From NCBI GenBank assembly GCA_026391655.1, contig JAPLDR010000122.1, forward strand, positions 1 to 47,048: a DNA stretch of 47,048 nucleotides, read 5' to 3'. The notes below the pieces were generated by a model. The model had not been told where the DNA came from and did no database searches. It saw nothing but the letters and a program-made list of their open reading frames with translations. Of the stretch, positions 16,438-26,911 are shown piece by piece (the stretch's first letter is position 1; every line of letters starts with the position of its first letter). This DNA comes from Bacteroidia bacterium. Its GTDB lineage: Bacteria > Bacteroidota > Bacteroidia > Bacteroidales > Prolixibacteraceae. The position numbers were made by a program, and so were the translations under genes.

Positions 16438-17373
16438 ATGCAACCTCCCAATAAAATGGTGATCTGGCTTAATCAGGTCAGAGCCAACTTTTTAGTTCTT
16501 GCAGCACTTTTAGTACTCATAGGCATTGCATTATCTTTCAAGTATTTACCGAATGATCAAACTATTAAATGGTTTGATATCACATTGGTTATGATTGGAT
16601 CGGTTCTGGCACATGCATCTGTTAACCTTTTTAACGAATATTCTGACCATTTGACAGGGATTGATAAAAACACCAAAAGAACCCCATTCAGCGGCGGAAG
16701 CGGAATGATTCATTCCGGGTTCACAAATCCCGCAGCAGTGCTTTCAGCTGCCATCACAACTCTTTTAATTGCCGGAGCAATCGGAATCTACTTCGTGATT
16801 ACCTCGCATTGGTCTGTATTCCTGATCATCCTTATCGGGGCATTTTCAATTGTTGCTTATACTCCACTTTTAACTAAATTGATGCTTGGTGAGCTATTTT
16901 CGGGATTGACGCTTGGAACATTGGTAGTATTAGGCACTTTCATCGCTTTAACGGCCAAACCCGGACAGTCTTTGGCATCATTGCTTCCGTTTGAAGTGAT
17001 CATGGTATCTATTCCTCCCGGAATTTTAACTTCTCTCCTTCTTTTACTTAACGAGTTTCCCGATGCAGAGGCTGACCTAAAAGGGGGGCGTAAACATTTG
17101 GTTATAAAATTAGGAGCACAAAAAGCAGCTTATGTCTATGCGGCCGGAGTGGTTACAACTTTTGTCATCATCCTGTTCCTCCCATTAACCGGAACATCAT
17201 CATTCTGGCTTTATCTCGGACTGCTCCCGCTACCTATTGGGATCAAAGCTACAATAACTGCACTTCGGTATAACAGCAACATCGAAAAGTTGATTCCGGC
17301 TCTGGGGGCCAATATTCTAACGGTGTTACTGACAGATGCATTACTTGCTGTTTCAATATTTCTTACTTTGTAA
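16438..17373 (+). CDS. UbiA-family prenyltransferase (MenA-like)
   Basis: A 311-residue polytopic membrane protein that transfers a prenyl chain to an acceptor. The ATG at 16438 (MQPPNKMVIWLNQVRANFLV) is preferred. A longer frame that overlaps the previous gene from 16357 would add residues without similarity to the family. The two Asp-rich motifs that bind Mg-diphosphate are present: NLFNEYSDHLTGID (NxxxDxxxxxxD type) and NEFPDAEADLKGGRKHLV. Eight or nine hydrophobic segments follow the UbiA pattern. The sequence resembles 1,4-dihydroxy-2-naphthoate polyprenyltransferases that make menaquinone, but the family also contains geranylgeranylglycerol-phosphate and other lipid prenyltransferases, and no other men gene is nearby. 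It starts 61 bases after the GHMP kinase and is probably in the same transcript. Confidence 0.82.
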   Translation: MQPPNKMVIWLNQVRANFLVLAALLVLIGIALSFKYLPNDQTIKWFDITLVMIGSVLAHASVNLFNEYSDHLTGIDKNTKRTPFSGGSGMIHSGFTNPAAVLSAAITTLLIAGAIGIYFVITSHWSVFLIILIGAFSIVAYTPLLTKLMLGELFSGLTLGTLVVLGTFIALTAKPGQSLASLLPFEVIMVSIPPGILTSLLLLLNEFPDAEADLKGGRKHLVIKLGAQKAAYVYAAGVVTTFVIILFLPLTGTSSFWLYLGLLPLPIGIKATITALRYNSNIEKLIPALGANILTVLLTDALLAVSIFLTL

Positions 17374-17447
17374 AAATGATGTAACAGAATACCTTAAAAA
17401 AAAGGGAATCATCCCCGAAAATATCAGGACAGAAGTTTTCTTTTAAC

Positions 17448-17479
17448 TGTCTTAATCAGAATTTTCAGGATTTGAGAAT
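17448..17479 (-). repeat. GxxExxY cassette repeat, left end (inverted)
   Basis: On the plus strand it begins TGTCTTAATCAGAATTTTC and ends CAGGATTTGAGAAT. Its reverse complement matches the copy at 17974..18005 at 28 of 32 positions by eye. It marks the left outer end of a 558-base segment that carries the GxxExxY gene. Confidence 0.7.
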
Positions 17480-17517
17480 ATACGGAATTTTAGAGAATGA
17501 AATTTGAATAGAATGAT

Positions 17518-17561
17518 ACAATTCTGAAAATTTTGTAATTCTGAAAATTCTGATTATGACA
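17518..17561 (+). repeat. GxxExxY cassette repeat, internal copy
   Basis: A 44-base AT-rich copy ending AAAATTCTGATTATGACA, immediately after the stop codon of the GxxExxY gene. It has the same orientation and length as the copy at 17962..18005 and is inverted relative to 17448..17479, so the downstream flank alone can fold into a hairpin. Confidence 0.65.
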
Positions 17562-17562
17562 A

Positions 17563-17946
17563 TTAATTTTTAAAATTGTACTTTGGGTTAAAAATCAATT
17601 TGTATTGCAGACTGTTTGCACCAAAGTTGATTAATAATCCTTTGGCAAAATCGTAGGCAACTACATAATTTTTAGTTTGTGCCAGATGAACGTCTTCTAA
17701 ATTAATCACTGCTTTAATTTCAACGATAACTTTGTCTTCAACCACAAAATCAGCCCTGCGTGTACCAACATCATATCCTTTGTAAAAGATGGTTTGCTCC
17801 ACTTCCCTGCCATAATATAAACTTGCTTTATCAAATTCTATGGAGAGGCATCTCTGATAAATCACTTCCTGGAAACCATTACCCAACGTATTGTGTACAT
17901 TCATTGCACAACCAATAATCTGGTATGTTAATACATCTTTTTCCAT
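17563..17946 (-). CDS. GxxExxY family protein (PDDEXK-type fold)
   Basis: A 127-residue protein with the family-naming motif GFQEVIY (G-x2-E-x2-Y) in NTLGNGFQEVIYQRCLSIEF, and the nuclease-like core RRADFVVEDKVIVEIKAV, where D, E and K (D-x(n)-E-x-K) match the PD-(D/E)xK arrangement. The end, LAQTKNYVVAYDFAKGLLIN and LQYKLIFNPKYN, is also typical. I chose the ATG at 17946 (MEKDVLTYQIIGCAMNVHNT); a TTG 18 bases upstream would lie inside the flanking repeat. The role of the family is not established, although a nuclease fold is predicted. The gene is unlinked in function to its neighbours and is framed by repeats of one family, which suggests it arrived as a cassette. Confidence 0.85.
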   Translation of the reverse strand: MEKDVLTYQIIGCAMNVHNTLGNGFQEVIYQRCLSIEFDKASLYYGREVEQTIFYKGYDVGTRRADFVVEDKVIVEIKAVINLEDVHLAQTKNYVVAYDFAKGLLINFGANSLQYKLIFNPKYNFKN

Positions 17947-17961
17947 GTATTCAAATATTTC

Positions 17962-18005
17962 CAAATCCTGTTAATTCTCAAATTCTGTCAATTCTGATTC
18001 AGACA
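17962..18005 (+). repeat. GxxExxY cassette repeat, right end
   Basis: A 44-base copy beginning CAAATCCTGTTAATTCTC and ending CAATTCTGATTCAGACA. It is inverted relative to the left end, so the segment 17448..18005 has inverted termini TGTCT(T/G)AATCAGAATT. The bases outside the two ends, TTTTAAC (17441..17447) and TTTTGAC (18006..18012), differ at one position and could be remnants of a target duplication. Confidence 0.7.
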
Positions 18006-18373
18006 TTTTGACTTTTCCCTTAATTTTAGTTTATGCAGACCGCATCCGGGAGTACATTGATGAATCGGTTTTGTTTTCCCTAAGGTACAAATAATTATTG
18101 ACATTTGGGAGATTTTTGAAAATATTTTTCAGATTTCTGTATTTTATTTTTTGTGGGGGGATACTATGGGATAGTCAAATACAGAAAAATAATGGTTTTT
18201 ACCTTCAGTTATTCATCTTTTGGAGCAATAAAAACAAAGCAGTAATCCTAGTTTCAAAAAATTGTTCACTGTACCTAATACAGAAAAATTATCAAATTCA
18301 TTTACGGTAATCATATCCAAATATTTAAAAAATAGCCTAGATTCGTAAATATGGAACAAATGAAATCTCTCCC
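18006..18373. other. AT-rich intergenic region, no gene seen
   Basis: The region lies between the GxxExxY cassette and the DUF1848 gene. An open frame at 18098..18310 begins with TTG, is made of low-complexity Phe/Ile/Asn-rich sequence and has no family features, so I do not call it. A short direct repeat, ATACAGAAAAAT, occurs at 18179 and near 18281. Nothing else was recognised. Confidence 0.6.
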
Positions 18374-19474
18374 ATGAAAATCTGGAAAGAAATTCAACTT
18401 ATAACCGACGCTGACGAAATAAAACCCGCCATCGCCCCCATAATTATTTCAGCCAGCCGGTCAACCGATATTCCGGCATTTCATTCTGAATGGCTGATCA
18501 ACAGGCTGAAAAAGGGTTATATAAGCTGGATCAATCCTTTTAACCGGGCGAATCCGCAATATATTTCGTTTCAGGAAGCGCGTTTGTTTGTATTCTGGAC
18601 AAAGAATCCCCAGCCGATTATAAAGCACCTCTCCTACCTCGATGAGCTTGGGTTGAATTACTATTTCCAATATACGCTGAATAACTACGAAAATGAGGGT
18701 TTTGAGCCGAATGTGCCACTGCTTGGGCATCGGGTTGATACTTTTATCAGCCTCTCTGAATTAATTGGGAAAGAGAAGGTAATCTGGCGGTTCGATCCGC
18801 TGTTGCTGACTGAACAACTGACCGTAAAAGTATTATTGTCAAGAATTTGGGATATTGGAAACAAGTTGGTCAGTCATACTGATAAACTTGTTTTTAGCTT
18901 TGCCGATATCCTTTCTTATCAAAAGGTGCAGAATAACATGATCAGGGAAACGGACTTTTACAACAAATCGGATATTCATCTTGCCGAGTTTACAAATTCT
19001 CAAAAAAAAGAATTTGCAGAAGGGATTCACAAAATCCTGCAGGAATGGAAATTGATCAACCCCGATTTCCAAATTGCTACATGTGCCGAAGATATTGATC
19101 TTGAAAAATACCAGATTGCCCACAATAAATGTATTGATGATGAGCTGATTGAAAAGCTTTTCCCAACAGATAGAAAGTTAATGGACTTACTTGGCATAAA
19201 ACCCAAAGAGCAACTCCTTTTTAGTGAAGAGGTTCAGTCAAAGAGGCCAAATCTCAAAGACAAAGGTCAGCGCAAAGCCTGTGGCTGTATGATTAGTAAG
19301 GATATTGGTTCTTATAATACTTGTAACCATCTTTGTGTTTATTGTTATGCAAACTCCTCGCCTGCGGTTGTGAGGAAAAATTTAAAGGAATTAAGGCCTG
19401 ATTCTGAAAGTATCTTGCCTGTTATCGGCAGTCCAATCAGATTTTACAAACCACCTAATTATCTAAAAATATGA
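18374..19474 (+). CDS. DUF1848 family protein with C-terminal radical-SAM-like Cys cluster
   Basis: A 366-residue cytosolic protein. The N-terminal two thirds match DUF1848: IIISASRSTDIPAFHSEWLI, GYISWINPFN, LFVFWTKNPQPII, YYFQYTLNNYE, VIWRFDPLLL, and ATCAEDIDLEKYQIAHNKCI. Near the C-terminus is a Cys cluster, CGCMISKDIGSYNTCNHLCV followed by YC, that places C317, C321 and C324 in a C-x3-C-x2-C pattern like the [4Fe-4S] site of radical SAM enzymes, with C303 and C305 just before. In radical SAM proteins this motif is normally N-terminal, so its C-terminal position is unusual, though it is known for this family. The reaction is unknown. The stop codon overlaps the start of the next gene (ATGA), which implies translational coupling. 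Confidence 0.85.
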   Translation: MKIWKEIQLITDADEIKPAIAPIIISASRSTDIPAFHSEWLINRLKKGYISWINPFNRANPQYISFQEARLFVFWTKNPQPIIKHLSYLDELGLNYYFQYTLNNYENEGFEPNVPLLGHRVDTFISLSELIGKEKVIWRFDPLLLTEQLTVKVLLSRIWDIGNKLVSHTDKLVFSFADILSYQKVQNNMIRETDFYNKSDIHLAEFTNSQKKEFAEGIHKILQEWKLINPDFQIATCAEDIDLEKYQIAHNKCIDDELIEKLFPTDRKLMDLLGIKPKEQLLFSEEVQSKRPNLKDKGQRKACGCMISKDIGSYNTCNHLCVYCYANSSPAVVRKNLKELRPDSESILPVIGSPIRFYKPPNYLKI

Positions 19475-19866
19475 ACACCCCAGTAAAAGAACCGGAAAAG
19501 AAAACAAACGAAGAGCCTGTCAATGAGACTGCCTTTGAAGTAGAAGAAGAAAAACAGATAATTGTCCATTGCCGGTGTGATTCACTAGACAAGTATGATT
19601 CATGGATTCGAATCTGGAAAACGACTTTTCTGATCGATCCTGTTTCAGAATATAAAAGTGATCTCCTTTTTGCCTACAATATCTCCTTTTATCCTGTTTG
19701 GGACTTGTTCCCTGGTAATTCATCGAAGAAATTTACATTGGTATTTGGTGGATTACCCAAAAGTTGCCAGATATTCGATCTGATTGAAGTTACCGATGGT
19801 ACCGGGGCTTTTGAATCCAAAGGGATGATCAGAAATAAGGAAGATATCTATAATGTAGTGTTCTAA
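19471..19866 (+). CDS. Hypothetical protein coupled to DUF1848
   Basis: A 131-residue protein with no family that I recognise. The first 30 residues are acidic and Lys-rich (EKKTNEEPVNE, EVEEEKQ) and probably disordered. The rest is a compact alpha/beta or all-beta domain with conserved-looking features HCRCDSLDKYDSWIRIWKTT, LLFAYNISFYPVWD and FTLVFGGLPKSCQIFDLIE. No signal peptide and no membrane segment. Its ATG overlaps the DUF1848 stop by four bases, so the two are made together and may interact. It is probably real, because the coupling is exact and the codon use is like that of its neighbours. Confidence 0.65.
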   Translation: MNTPVKEPEKKTNEEPVNETAFEVEEEKQIIVHCRCDSLDKYDSWIRIWKTTFLIDPVSEYKSDLLFAYNISFYPVWDLFPGNSSKKFTLVFGGLPKSCQIFDLIEVTDGTGAFESKGMIRNKEDIYNVVF

Positions 19867-19921
19867 TAAGTTATTAGGAAGTTATTTCATCAAAACAAAA
19901 TATGATAGTGCTTTAACTGTG

Positions 19922-19958
19922 CAAATCCCCCTTGGTCCCCCTTTTTCTAAAGGTGAGA
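19922..19958. repeat. Decayed CCCCCTTGG-type intergenic repeat
   Basis: CAAATCCCCCTTGGTCCCCC followed by TTTTTCTAAAGGTGAGACG between the convergent genes at 19866 and 20040. CCTTT/AAAGG can form a short hairpin. It looks like a worn copy of the C-rich intergenic repeats seen in many Bacteroidota. It may serve as a weak terminator for the plus-strand genes. Confidence 0.4.
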
Positions 19959-20039
19959 CGTTCAAAAATGATCTGTTTTCTCCACAAAAAAACTGCCCCA
20001 AATATGAAACAGCTTTTATTATGACTATAAATTAATTGG

Positions 20040-21980
20040 TTATTTTTTCTTTTGCGGAACATTCCGTTGTTTGGCCATCGCTTCGAGTCTTGCGGTGAAT
20101 TTCGATTTTACAACCGGCATCTTTTGTTTGGCCTTCAATTGGGCATGGATAGCATCTTCATCGATGAGGCTTTTAAAGATCCACATCTGAACGAAAGTAA
20201 ATACCAACGACAAGAAGTAGTACAAGCTCAATCCTGAAGCGTAGCTGTTAAAAATAAACAGGAACATCACTGGCATCAAATACATCATGGTTTTCATACC
20301 TGGCATTTGCTGCGTTCCGCCGGCACTCATTTCGTTGTTGTACTTCACATACAGAATGTTGGTAACGGTCATCAGCAAGCAGAAAAGGCTCACATGACTT
20401 CCATACCACGGGATCTCCCATGGAAGTGTAATAATCGAATCGTATGATGAAAGGTCGTGCGCCCATAGGAAACTTTGTTGCCGCAATTCGATAGCGATCG
20501 GGAAGAAATAGAACATTGCCACGAGGAACGGCATCTGGAAGAGCATCGGTAAACAGCCGCCCATGGGATTAACACCCGCCTTTTTATACAACGCCATCGT
20601 TGCTTGTTGCGACTCCACCTTTTTATCTTCGCCAAATTTTTTCTGTATCTCGTCGATTTCAGGTTTTAACAACCTCATTTTTGCCTGCGAGATGTATGAT
20701 TTATAAGTAAACGGCGCAATGATCAATTTGACAAAAATCGTCAATAACAGGATAATCAACCCAAAATTCCCGATATATCTCCTAAGAAGGTCGAAGACAA
20801 AAATGATAATGTACTTGTTCACCCATCCGATTACAGTCCAGCCCAAAGATAACTCTTCTTCAAGACTAATCTTATACTGTTTCAGCGTATTATACTGATT
20901 AGGACCAAAATAAAATCTGGCCGGAAAAATTTCGCTCCCTGAATTATCAAGCGGAATCGTTAAATCAGCACTCATATCGGAAACAAATAAAGGATCTGTA
21001 TTCCTTTTTTTGGTAGTCACCTGACCATTCAGAAATGCTTTATCTGCAATCAGTGTTGAAGAGAAGAACAATGTTTTGAAACTAACCCATTCAACTTTTG
21101 TTGTCAAAGTTTTTGACTCCGATTTTGTAGGGGCAATTTTATCGACTACATCCAGGTAATACTTATAGTAAGTGGTCGCATAATTATCCTCGCCAAATTT
21201 CGAAACTTTCTCCTGACGAGGCATTTCCATTGTCCATGCAAAACTGATATAATCGGAATTTGCACCCATTACTTTTTTAAGCCCTGCAGTTTGGATATCG
21301 AACCCAACCATAAAGGAATTATGTTTGAGCGTATACACATAAGAAACAGAGGTACCATTGCCAGCATCGAGACGCATGGTCAATGATTTCGATGCAACCT
21401 TAGTTCCATCGTTAAATTTCTCGCGTCCCTCTTTTCCTTTGGAAACTACAGCCCCCGAAACTGTTAACACGGTATCGGTTACTGATGGAACGAAAAAGAA
21501 CTGATCGGTTTGAATACTTTTGTTTTGCGAAAAGAAATTTAATCCAAAGTGATTTTTGTCTCCTTCAAAAAGGACGAGGGGCTCGCCATTAAACCGTTTA
21601 TACCCTTTTAGTTCAACAGAATAAATCTTTCCACCTTTTGTTGAAACTCTGATTTTCATCAGGTTATTCTCAAGCGTAATAAAATGCTCGGTACCTTTGG
21701 CCGTTTCGTAGAAAACGCCGTAAAGATTTTTAAGTTCATTTTCTCCACCGGCAACTCCAGCGCTATCGGCAGTAGAATTTGTAATTTTTGCCTCAAGAGC
21801 AGCCGTTGCTACCTTCGCTTGAGTTTCGGCCTGCCGTGTTTTATCTGCTTCGACCTGAACAATTGAATCACGTTGTCGTTTTGCAGCCTCAATATCGCTT
21901 TGCGATGGTTTATTAAAGTAACTGAATGTTATCAGAATCACAAAAATCAGGACCAGGCCTGTTATCGTATTTTTATCCAT
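20040..21980 (-). CDS. yidC: Membrane protein insertase YidC
   Basis: A 646-residue inner-membrane insertase that places proteins into the membrane alone or with SecYEG. It has an N-terminal anchor (ITGLVLIFVILITFSYF), a coiled, charged linker, and a large periplasmic beta-super-sandwich domain at about residues 85-365. The conserved C-terminal membrane domain has YIGNFGLIILLLTIFVKLII, AKMRLLKPEIDEIQKKFGED, ALYKKAGVNPMGGCLPMLFQ and SLYYFLSLVFTFVQMWIF. The hydrophilic-groove Arg/Lys position lies in TFVKLIIAPFTYKSY. The C-terminus is basic, as is usual for ribosome contact. It follows pyrG by 24 bases on the same strand, an arrangement typical of this phylum, so the two are probably one transcript. 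Confidence 0.96.
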   Translation of the reverse strand: MDKNTITGLVLIFVILITFSYFNKPSQSDIEAAKRQRDSIVQVEADKTRQAETQAKVATAALEAKITNSTADSAGVAGGENELKNLYGVFYETAKGTEHFITLENNLMKIRVSTKGGKIYSVELKGYKRFNGEPLVLFEGDKNHFGLNFFSQNKSIQTDQFFFVPSVTDTVLTVSGAVVSKGKEGREKFNDGTKVASKSLTMRLDAGNGTSVSYVYTLKHNSFMVGFDIQTAGLKKVMGANSDYISFAWTMEMPRQEKVSKFGEDNYATTYYKYYLDVVDKIAPTKSESKTLTTKVEWVSFKTLFFSSTLIADKAFLNGQVTTKKRNTDPLFVSDMSADLTIPLDNSGSEIFPARFYFGPNQYNTLKQYKISLEEELSLGWTVIGWVNKYIIIFVFDLLRRYIGNFGLIILLLTIFVKLIIAPFTYKSYISQAKMRLLKPEIDEIQKKFGEDKKVESQQATMALYKKAGVNPMGGCLPMLFQMPFLVAMFYFFPIAIELRQQSFLWAHDLSSYDSIITLPWEIPWYGSHVSLFCLLMTVTNILYVKYNNEMSAGGTQQMPGMKTMMYLMPVMFLFIFNSYASGLSLYYFLSLVFTFVQMWIFKSLIDEDAIHAQLKAKQKMPVVKSKFTARLEAMAKQRNVPQKKK

Positions 21981-22004
21981 AAAATATTAATGTACCTATT
22001 TTTT

Positions 22005-23642
<1,638 letters not shown>

Positions 23643-23705
23643 TCAATTAAACATTAGTTTACTTCTTCCTGCGAATCAATAATCTTAAGTTTTGCCTTAA
23701 GATAG

Positions 23706-25826
23706 TCAATCTGATTGTGCCCCCTTGCTTGAACCAAAGAAACCAACATTATTTGCGAGTGTATTGATGTCACTTTCAAGTTGTTTTAAATGTTGTGCAC
23801 ATCGGTCGCGTTCCATATTAATTTTAGTCCATCCACGTGGTATTGAAGCCAAATGTTCGATTTTGCTCTTGAATTTATAAAGCCCCATATCCTGATCGTC
23901 TAATTTCAGCTGATCAAAATGGCCATCTATCAAACTATGGTAACGGGCTTGTAATTCCTCTTTTTTACGGAAAGGAACGAAACCAATTTCAGACCACCTC
24001 TCCTGAAATTTCTTAAGAATTTCGACATCCTCATTCGGGTTTCCTGTCTGCCTGAAGTTTTCGATTTCTACAATTAAAGCTTTTTTAGCTTTGTAGTTTT
24101 CATCCTGGTCGCCAGTAACGCCCGAGAAATGGGTCGTTTTACGATTAAAGAACTCGTCACATGCACTACGGAATCGCTTCCAAATCAATTCCGATTGTTT
24201 GCGAGGCACCGGTCCAACCTCTTTCCATTTTTTCTGTAGCGCAATCAACTTATCAGTTGTTGCTTTCCAGTCATCTGTATCTTTAAGTTTTTCAGCCTGA
24301 TCGCAAATATCCAACTTTAGTGTCAGGTTTTTGTTAAGCTGATCTTTACTTTTATTCCAGAAATTGCGTTTATTTTGGAAAAATGCATCATTTGCAGCTC
24401 TGAAACGTTCCCAAACTTTCGCATTATCTTTGCGTGGGCCAAATCCTGAGCTTTTCCATGCTTCCTGTAAAGCAATCACCTTTTCGGTAATATCGTTCCA
24501 TTCGCGCGGATTATCCGAACTAAAACCAGAGTACTGTTCAGCCAATTCGCAAAGCTCAATTTTCTTTTGTAACTGCTCTTTCTGAGTGGATCGTTCTTGT
24601 TCGAAAAATTGTTGATAACGTTTGTTAATCACTGTTGTGGCGACCTTGAAACGCTCCCATAAATCCTGCTTGCTATCGCGTGGCACAGGACCAATTTCAC
24701 GCCAGGCTTCATGCAGTTTCTGTAGATCTCTGAAAGTCGATAAAGCATCGCTATCAGCGGCAGCAAGTTCTTCGGCTTTCAAACAAAGTTTGGCTTTTTC
24801 GTCCATGTTCCGGCGAAGGTCGAGGTCTCGCAACTCGCGGTTGATTTTCACAAAATCATAAAACAACTCTACATGGTAGTGATAATTCTCCCACAAATCC
24901 TTGACCTTAGTTTGCGGAACCTGTCCGATTCCCTTCCATTTGTCCTGAAGATTGTTGAACTCCTGAAAGGTCATATTAATAGACTCTTCACTGTTTATTA
25001 AGGATTTAATCTCCTCAATAATAGCCAATTTCTTATAATAATTATCTTCTTTTACTGCTTCCTGCTTTTTATTCAATTCGGCACGAAGATTTTTATATTC
25101 ACGTAGAAGATCCTTCAAATCAGCTTCATACGAATCGGCTTGAGGCTCAAATAATTCCTCTTCGTTTCCTTCGGATGTAAAGGCAAGTTTCTGCTCCTGA
25201 ATTTCACTATTACGGATCTTATAAAAACATCCTTTAATTGCTTCGGCATAAGGTCTGATTTCATCAACAGTAGCTTCGGCCAATATTTTTCTTAAAGTAT
25301 TGATTAATTGTATTTTGCTATAGGATGAATAGTCATGTATAGGAATTGAATTGGCATCGGGTTCTCTGTCGCTGAAAAGATCATCATCGTCATCAGTTTC
25401 TTCCGGAACCTGAACAATCTGTTCAATTAATATAGTTTCAGCTGTTCCGGCAACTTCAGTCAGAGGGAGTGGAATCGTTTCAGTATCTACCACAGGTTCT
25501 GTCTCATGGACCTCTTTCATCTCATCTAATGACACTTGATTGTGTGTCTCTTCCTCTGAAACTTTGGGTTCGTCAGAAACCGATTCCTGGAGTTGATATG
25601 GTTCTGTTACAAGTTCAGGAATAGACTCCGGAACCGGTTCAGGGACCAACTCTGATAAATTACCGGGTGAAGCTTCAACCTCTTCTATTGATGCTTCATT
25701 TTCATTGTCAGCACTTTCAAGTGTAGCAACTGAAGTTGTATCTTCATCTTTTTCAACAATCTCACCATTTTTGAGAACTTCAATTTCTTCTGATACTACG
25801 TTTTTTTTCAATTCGTTAGATTTCAT
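23706..25826 (-). CDS. DUF349 repeat protein
   Basis: A 706-residue protein. I chose the ATG at 25826; a GTG 57 bases upstream is possible. The first 160 residues are acidic and rich in Val, Pro and Glu (SELVPEPVPESIPELVTEPY), with no fold evident. The rest is a series of DUF349 repeats, each a helical segment around a Trp with a following G-x-(V/G)-P turn: KWKGIGQVPQTK, AWREIGPVPRDS, AWKSSGFGPRKD, KWKEVGPVPRKQ and RWSEIGFVPFRK. Five repeats can be counted, with charged helices between them. No signal peptide. The family is cytosolic; I cannot assign it a biochemical role. It lies 93 bases upstream of pyrG on the same strand and may be in the same transcription unit. Confidence 0.88.
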   Translation of the reverse strand: MKSNELKKNVVSEEIEVLKNGEIVEKDEDTTSVATLESADNENEASIEEVEASPGNLSELVPEPVPESIPELVTEPYQLQESVSDEPKVSEEETHNQVSLDEMKEVHETEPVVDTETIPLPLTEVAGTAETILIEQIVQVPEETDDDDDLFSDREPDANSIPIHDYSSYSKIQLINTLRKILAEATVDEIRPYAEAIKGCFYKIRNSEIQEQKLAFTSEGNEEELFEPQADSYEADLKDLLREYKNLRAELNKKQEAVKEDNYYKKLAIIEEIKSLINSEESINMTFQEFNNLQDKWKGIGQVPQTKVKDLWENYHYHVELFYDFVKINRELRDLDLRRNMDEKAKLCLKAEELAAADSDALSTFRDLQKLHEAWREIGPVPRDSKQDLWERFKVATTVINKRYQQFFEQERSTQKEQLQKKIELCELAEQYSGFSSDNPREWNDITEKVIALQEAWKSSGFGPRKDNAKVWERFRAANDAFFQNKRNFWNKSKDQLNKNLTLKLDICDQAEKLKDTDDWKATTDKLIALQKKWKEVGPVPRKQSELIWKRFRSACDEFFNRKTTHFSGVTGDQDENYKAKKALIVEIENFRQTGNPNEDVEILKKFQERWSEIGFVPFRKKEELQARYHSLIDGHFDQLKLDDQDMGLYKFKSKIEHLASIPRGWTKINMERDRCAQHLKQLESDINTLANNVGFFGSSKGAQSD

Positions 25827-26191
25827 CTGCAATTTCGTTACGGCGATTAAGCCAGGATGTGTATGTACAATATTATTTTTCACGAAAATAGATATTTACA
25901 AGCTAATCCTCAACTAATTCGAAAACATATTTTTGATCTTAATAAAACAGGGGTATGCCGTCATTTATATTTAACCTTCTAAAATACTGTTTATTAAATA
26001 TATAACAATTTAATTGATTAATATATCTTTCGACTCCTTTTTTATGTTTTCTTCCATTTCAACTATCTGAATTGCTAATATTTCATTTAAAAAGCCATAT
26101 TGATGAGATCGGCCTCTACAGCTTTCAGACCCGCAAAGTACTAGCTAAGCTTATTAAAACCAAAAATGGTACTTTTGCAAAAAATTTAGTC
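25827..26191. other. Divergent intergenic region with trmD promoter
   Basis: An AT-rich region between the DUF349 gene (minus) and trmD (plus). TACTTTTG at 26170..26177 matches the -7 consensus 14 bases before the trmD ATG. An in-frame extension of trmD back to 26072 shows no family similarity and covers this promoter, so I do not include it. No promoter was recognised for the minus strand. Confidence 0.55.
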
Positions 26192-26872
26192 ATGCGCATA
26201 GATATTCTTACCGTCGTCCCGGAATTATTGGAGAGTCCCTTTAATCACTCGATTCTGAAAAGAGCAAAAGATAAGGGGCTGGCCGAGATCTATATTCATA
26301 ATATCAGGGACTGGTCAACTGACAAACATAAACGGGTGGATGATTATGCATTCAGTAAAGGTGCAGGAATGGTTATGTCTGTCGAACCTATTGATCTTGC
26401 AATCATCGATTTAAAAAGCCATCGCAATTATGATGAGGTTATTTTTCTGACCCCCGATGCGAGGCAATTTGTACAACGCGATGCCAACCAATTATCACTG
26501 AAAACTAATCTGATCATACTTTGCGGTCACTATAAAGGAGTCGATCAACGTGTTCGCGACAATCTGGTTACCATAGAATTATCGATTGGGGATTACGTTC
26601 TTACGGGTGGTGAACTGGCCGCTGCTATCGTTGCGGACGCCATTGTCAGATTGATTCCAGGTGTTTTGTCGGACGAAACTTCGGCGCTTACCGACTCCTT
26701 TCAGGATGGATTACTCACTCCACCGGTATATACCCGACCGGCTGAATATAAAGGGTGGCGCGTTCCTGAAATCCTCCTCTCAGGTAACGATCAGCTAATT
26801 GACGATTGGAAACAGGAACAGGCCTACGAACGGACAAAAAGAATCAGACCCGATATGCTTGCTAACGAATAA
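26192..26872 (+). CDS. trmD: tRNA (guanine-N1)-methyltransferase
   Basis: A 226-residue SPOUT methyltransferase that makes m1G37 in tRNAs with a G at position 36, preventing +1 frameshifts. The start at the ATG 26192 gives the family opening [20 protein letters not shown]. Motifs of the trefoil-knot SAM site are present: [24 protein letters not shown] and [15 protein letters not shown], followed by the catalytic-loop Asp region [11 protein letters not shown] and [19 protein letters not shown]. The length fits the short form common in this phylum. It is monocistronic here and lies between convergent and divergent minus-strand genes, not in the usual rpsP-rimM-trmD-rplS operon. Confidence 0.96.
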   Translation: MRIDILTVVPELLESPFNHSILKRAKDKGLAEIYIHNIRDWSTDKHKRVDDYAFSKGAGMVMSVEPIDLAIIDLKSHRNYDEVIFLTPDARQFVQRDANQLSLKTNLIILCGHYKGVDQRVRDNLVTIELSIGDYVLTGGELAAAIVADAIVRLIPGVLSDETSALTDSFQDGLLTPPVYTRPAEYKGWRVPEILLSGNDQLIDDWKQEQAYERTKRIRPDMLANE

Positions 26873-26911
26873 TCCCCCTTCTATAACAAATTAAAGGGAT
26901 GAAAATTTGCG

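Noticed and set aside
18098-18310. A 70-codon plus-strand open frame after the GxxExxY cassette
   Set aside because: It starts with TTG, is low-complexity Phe/Ile/Asn sequence from AT-rich DNA and has no domain or signal that makes sense.
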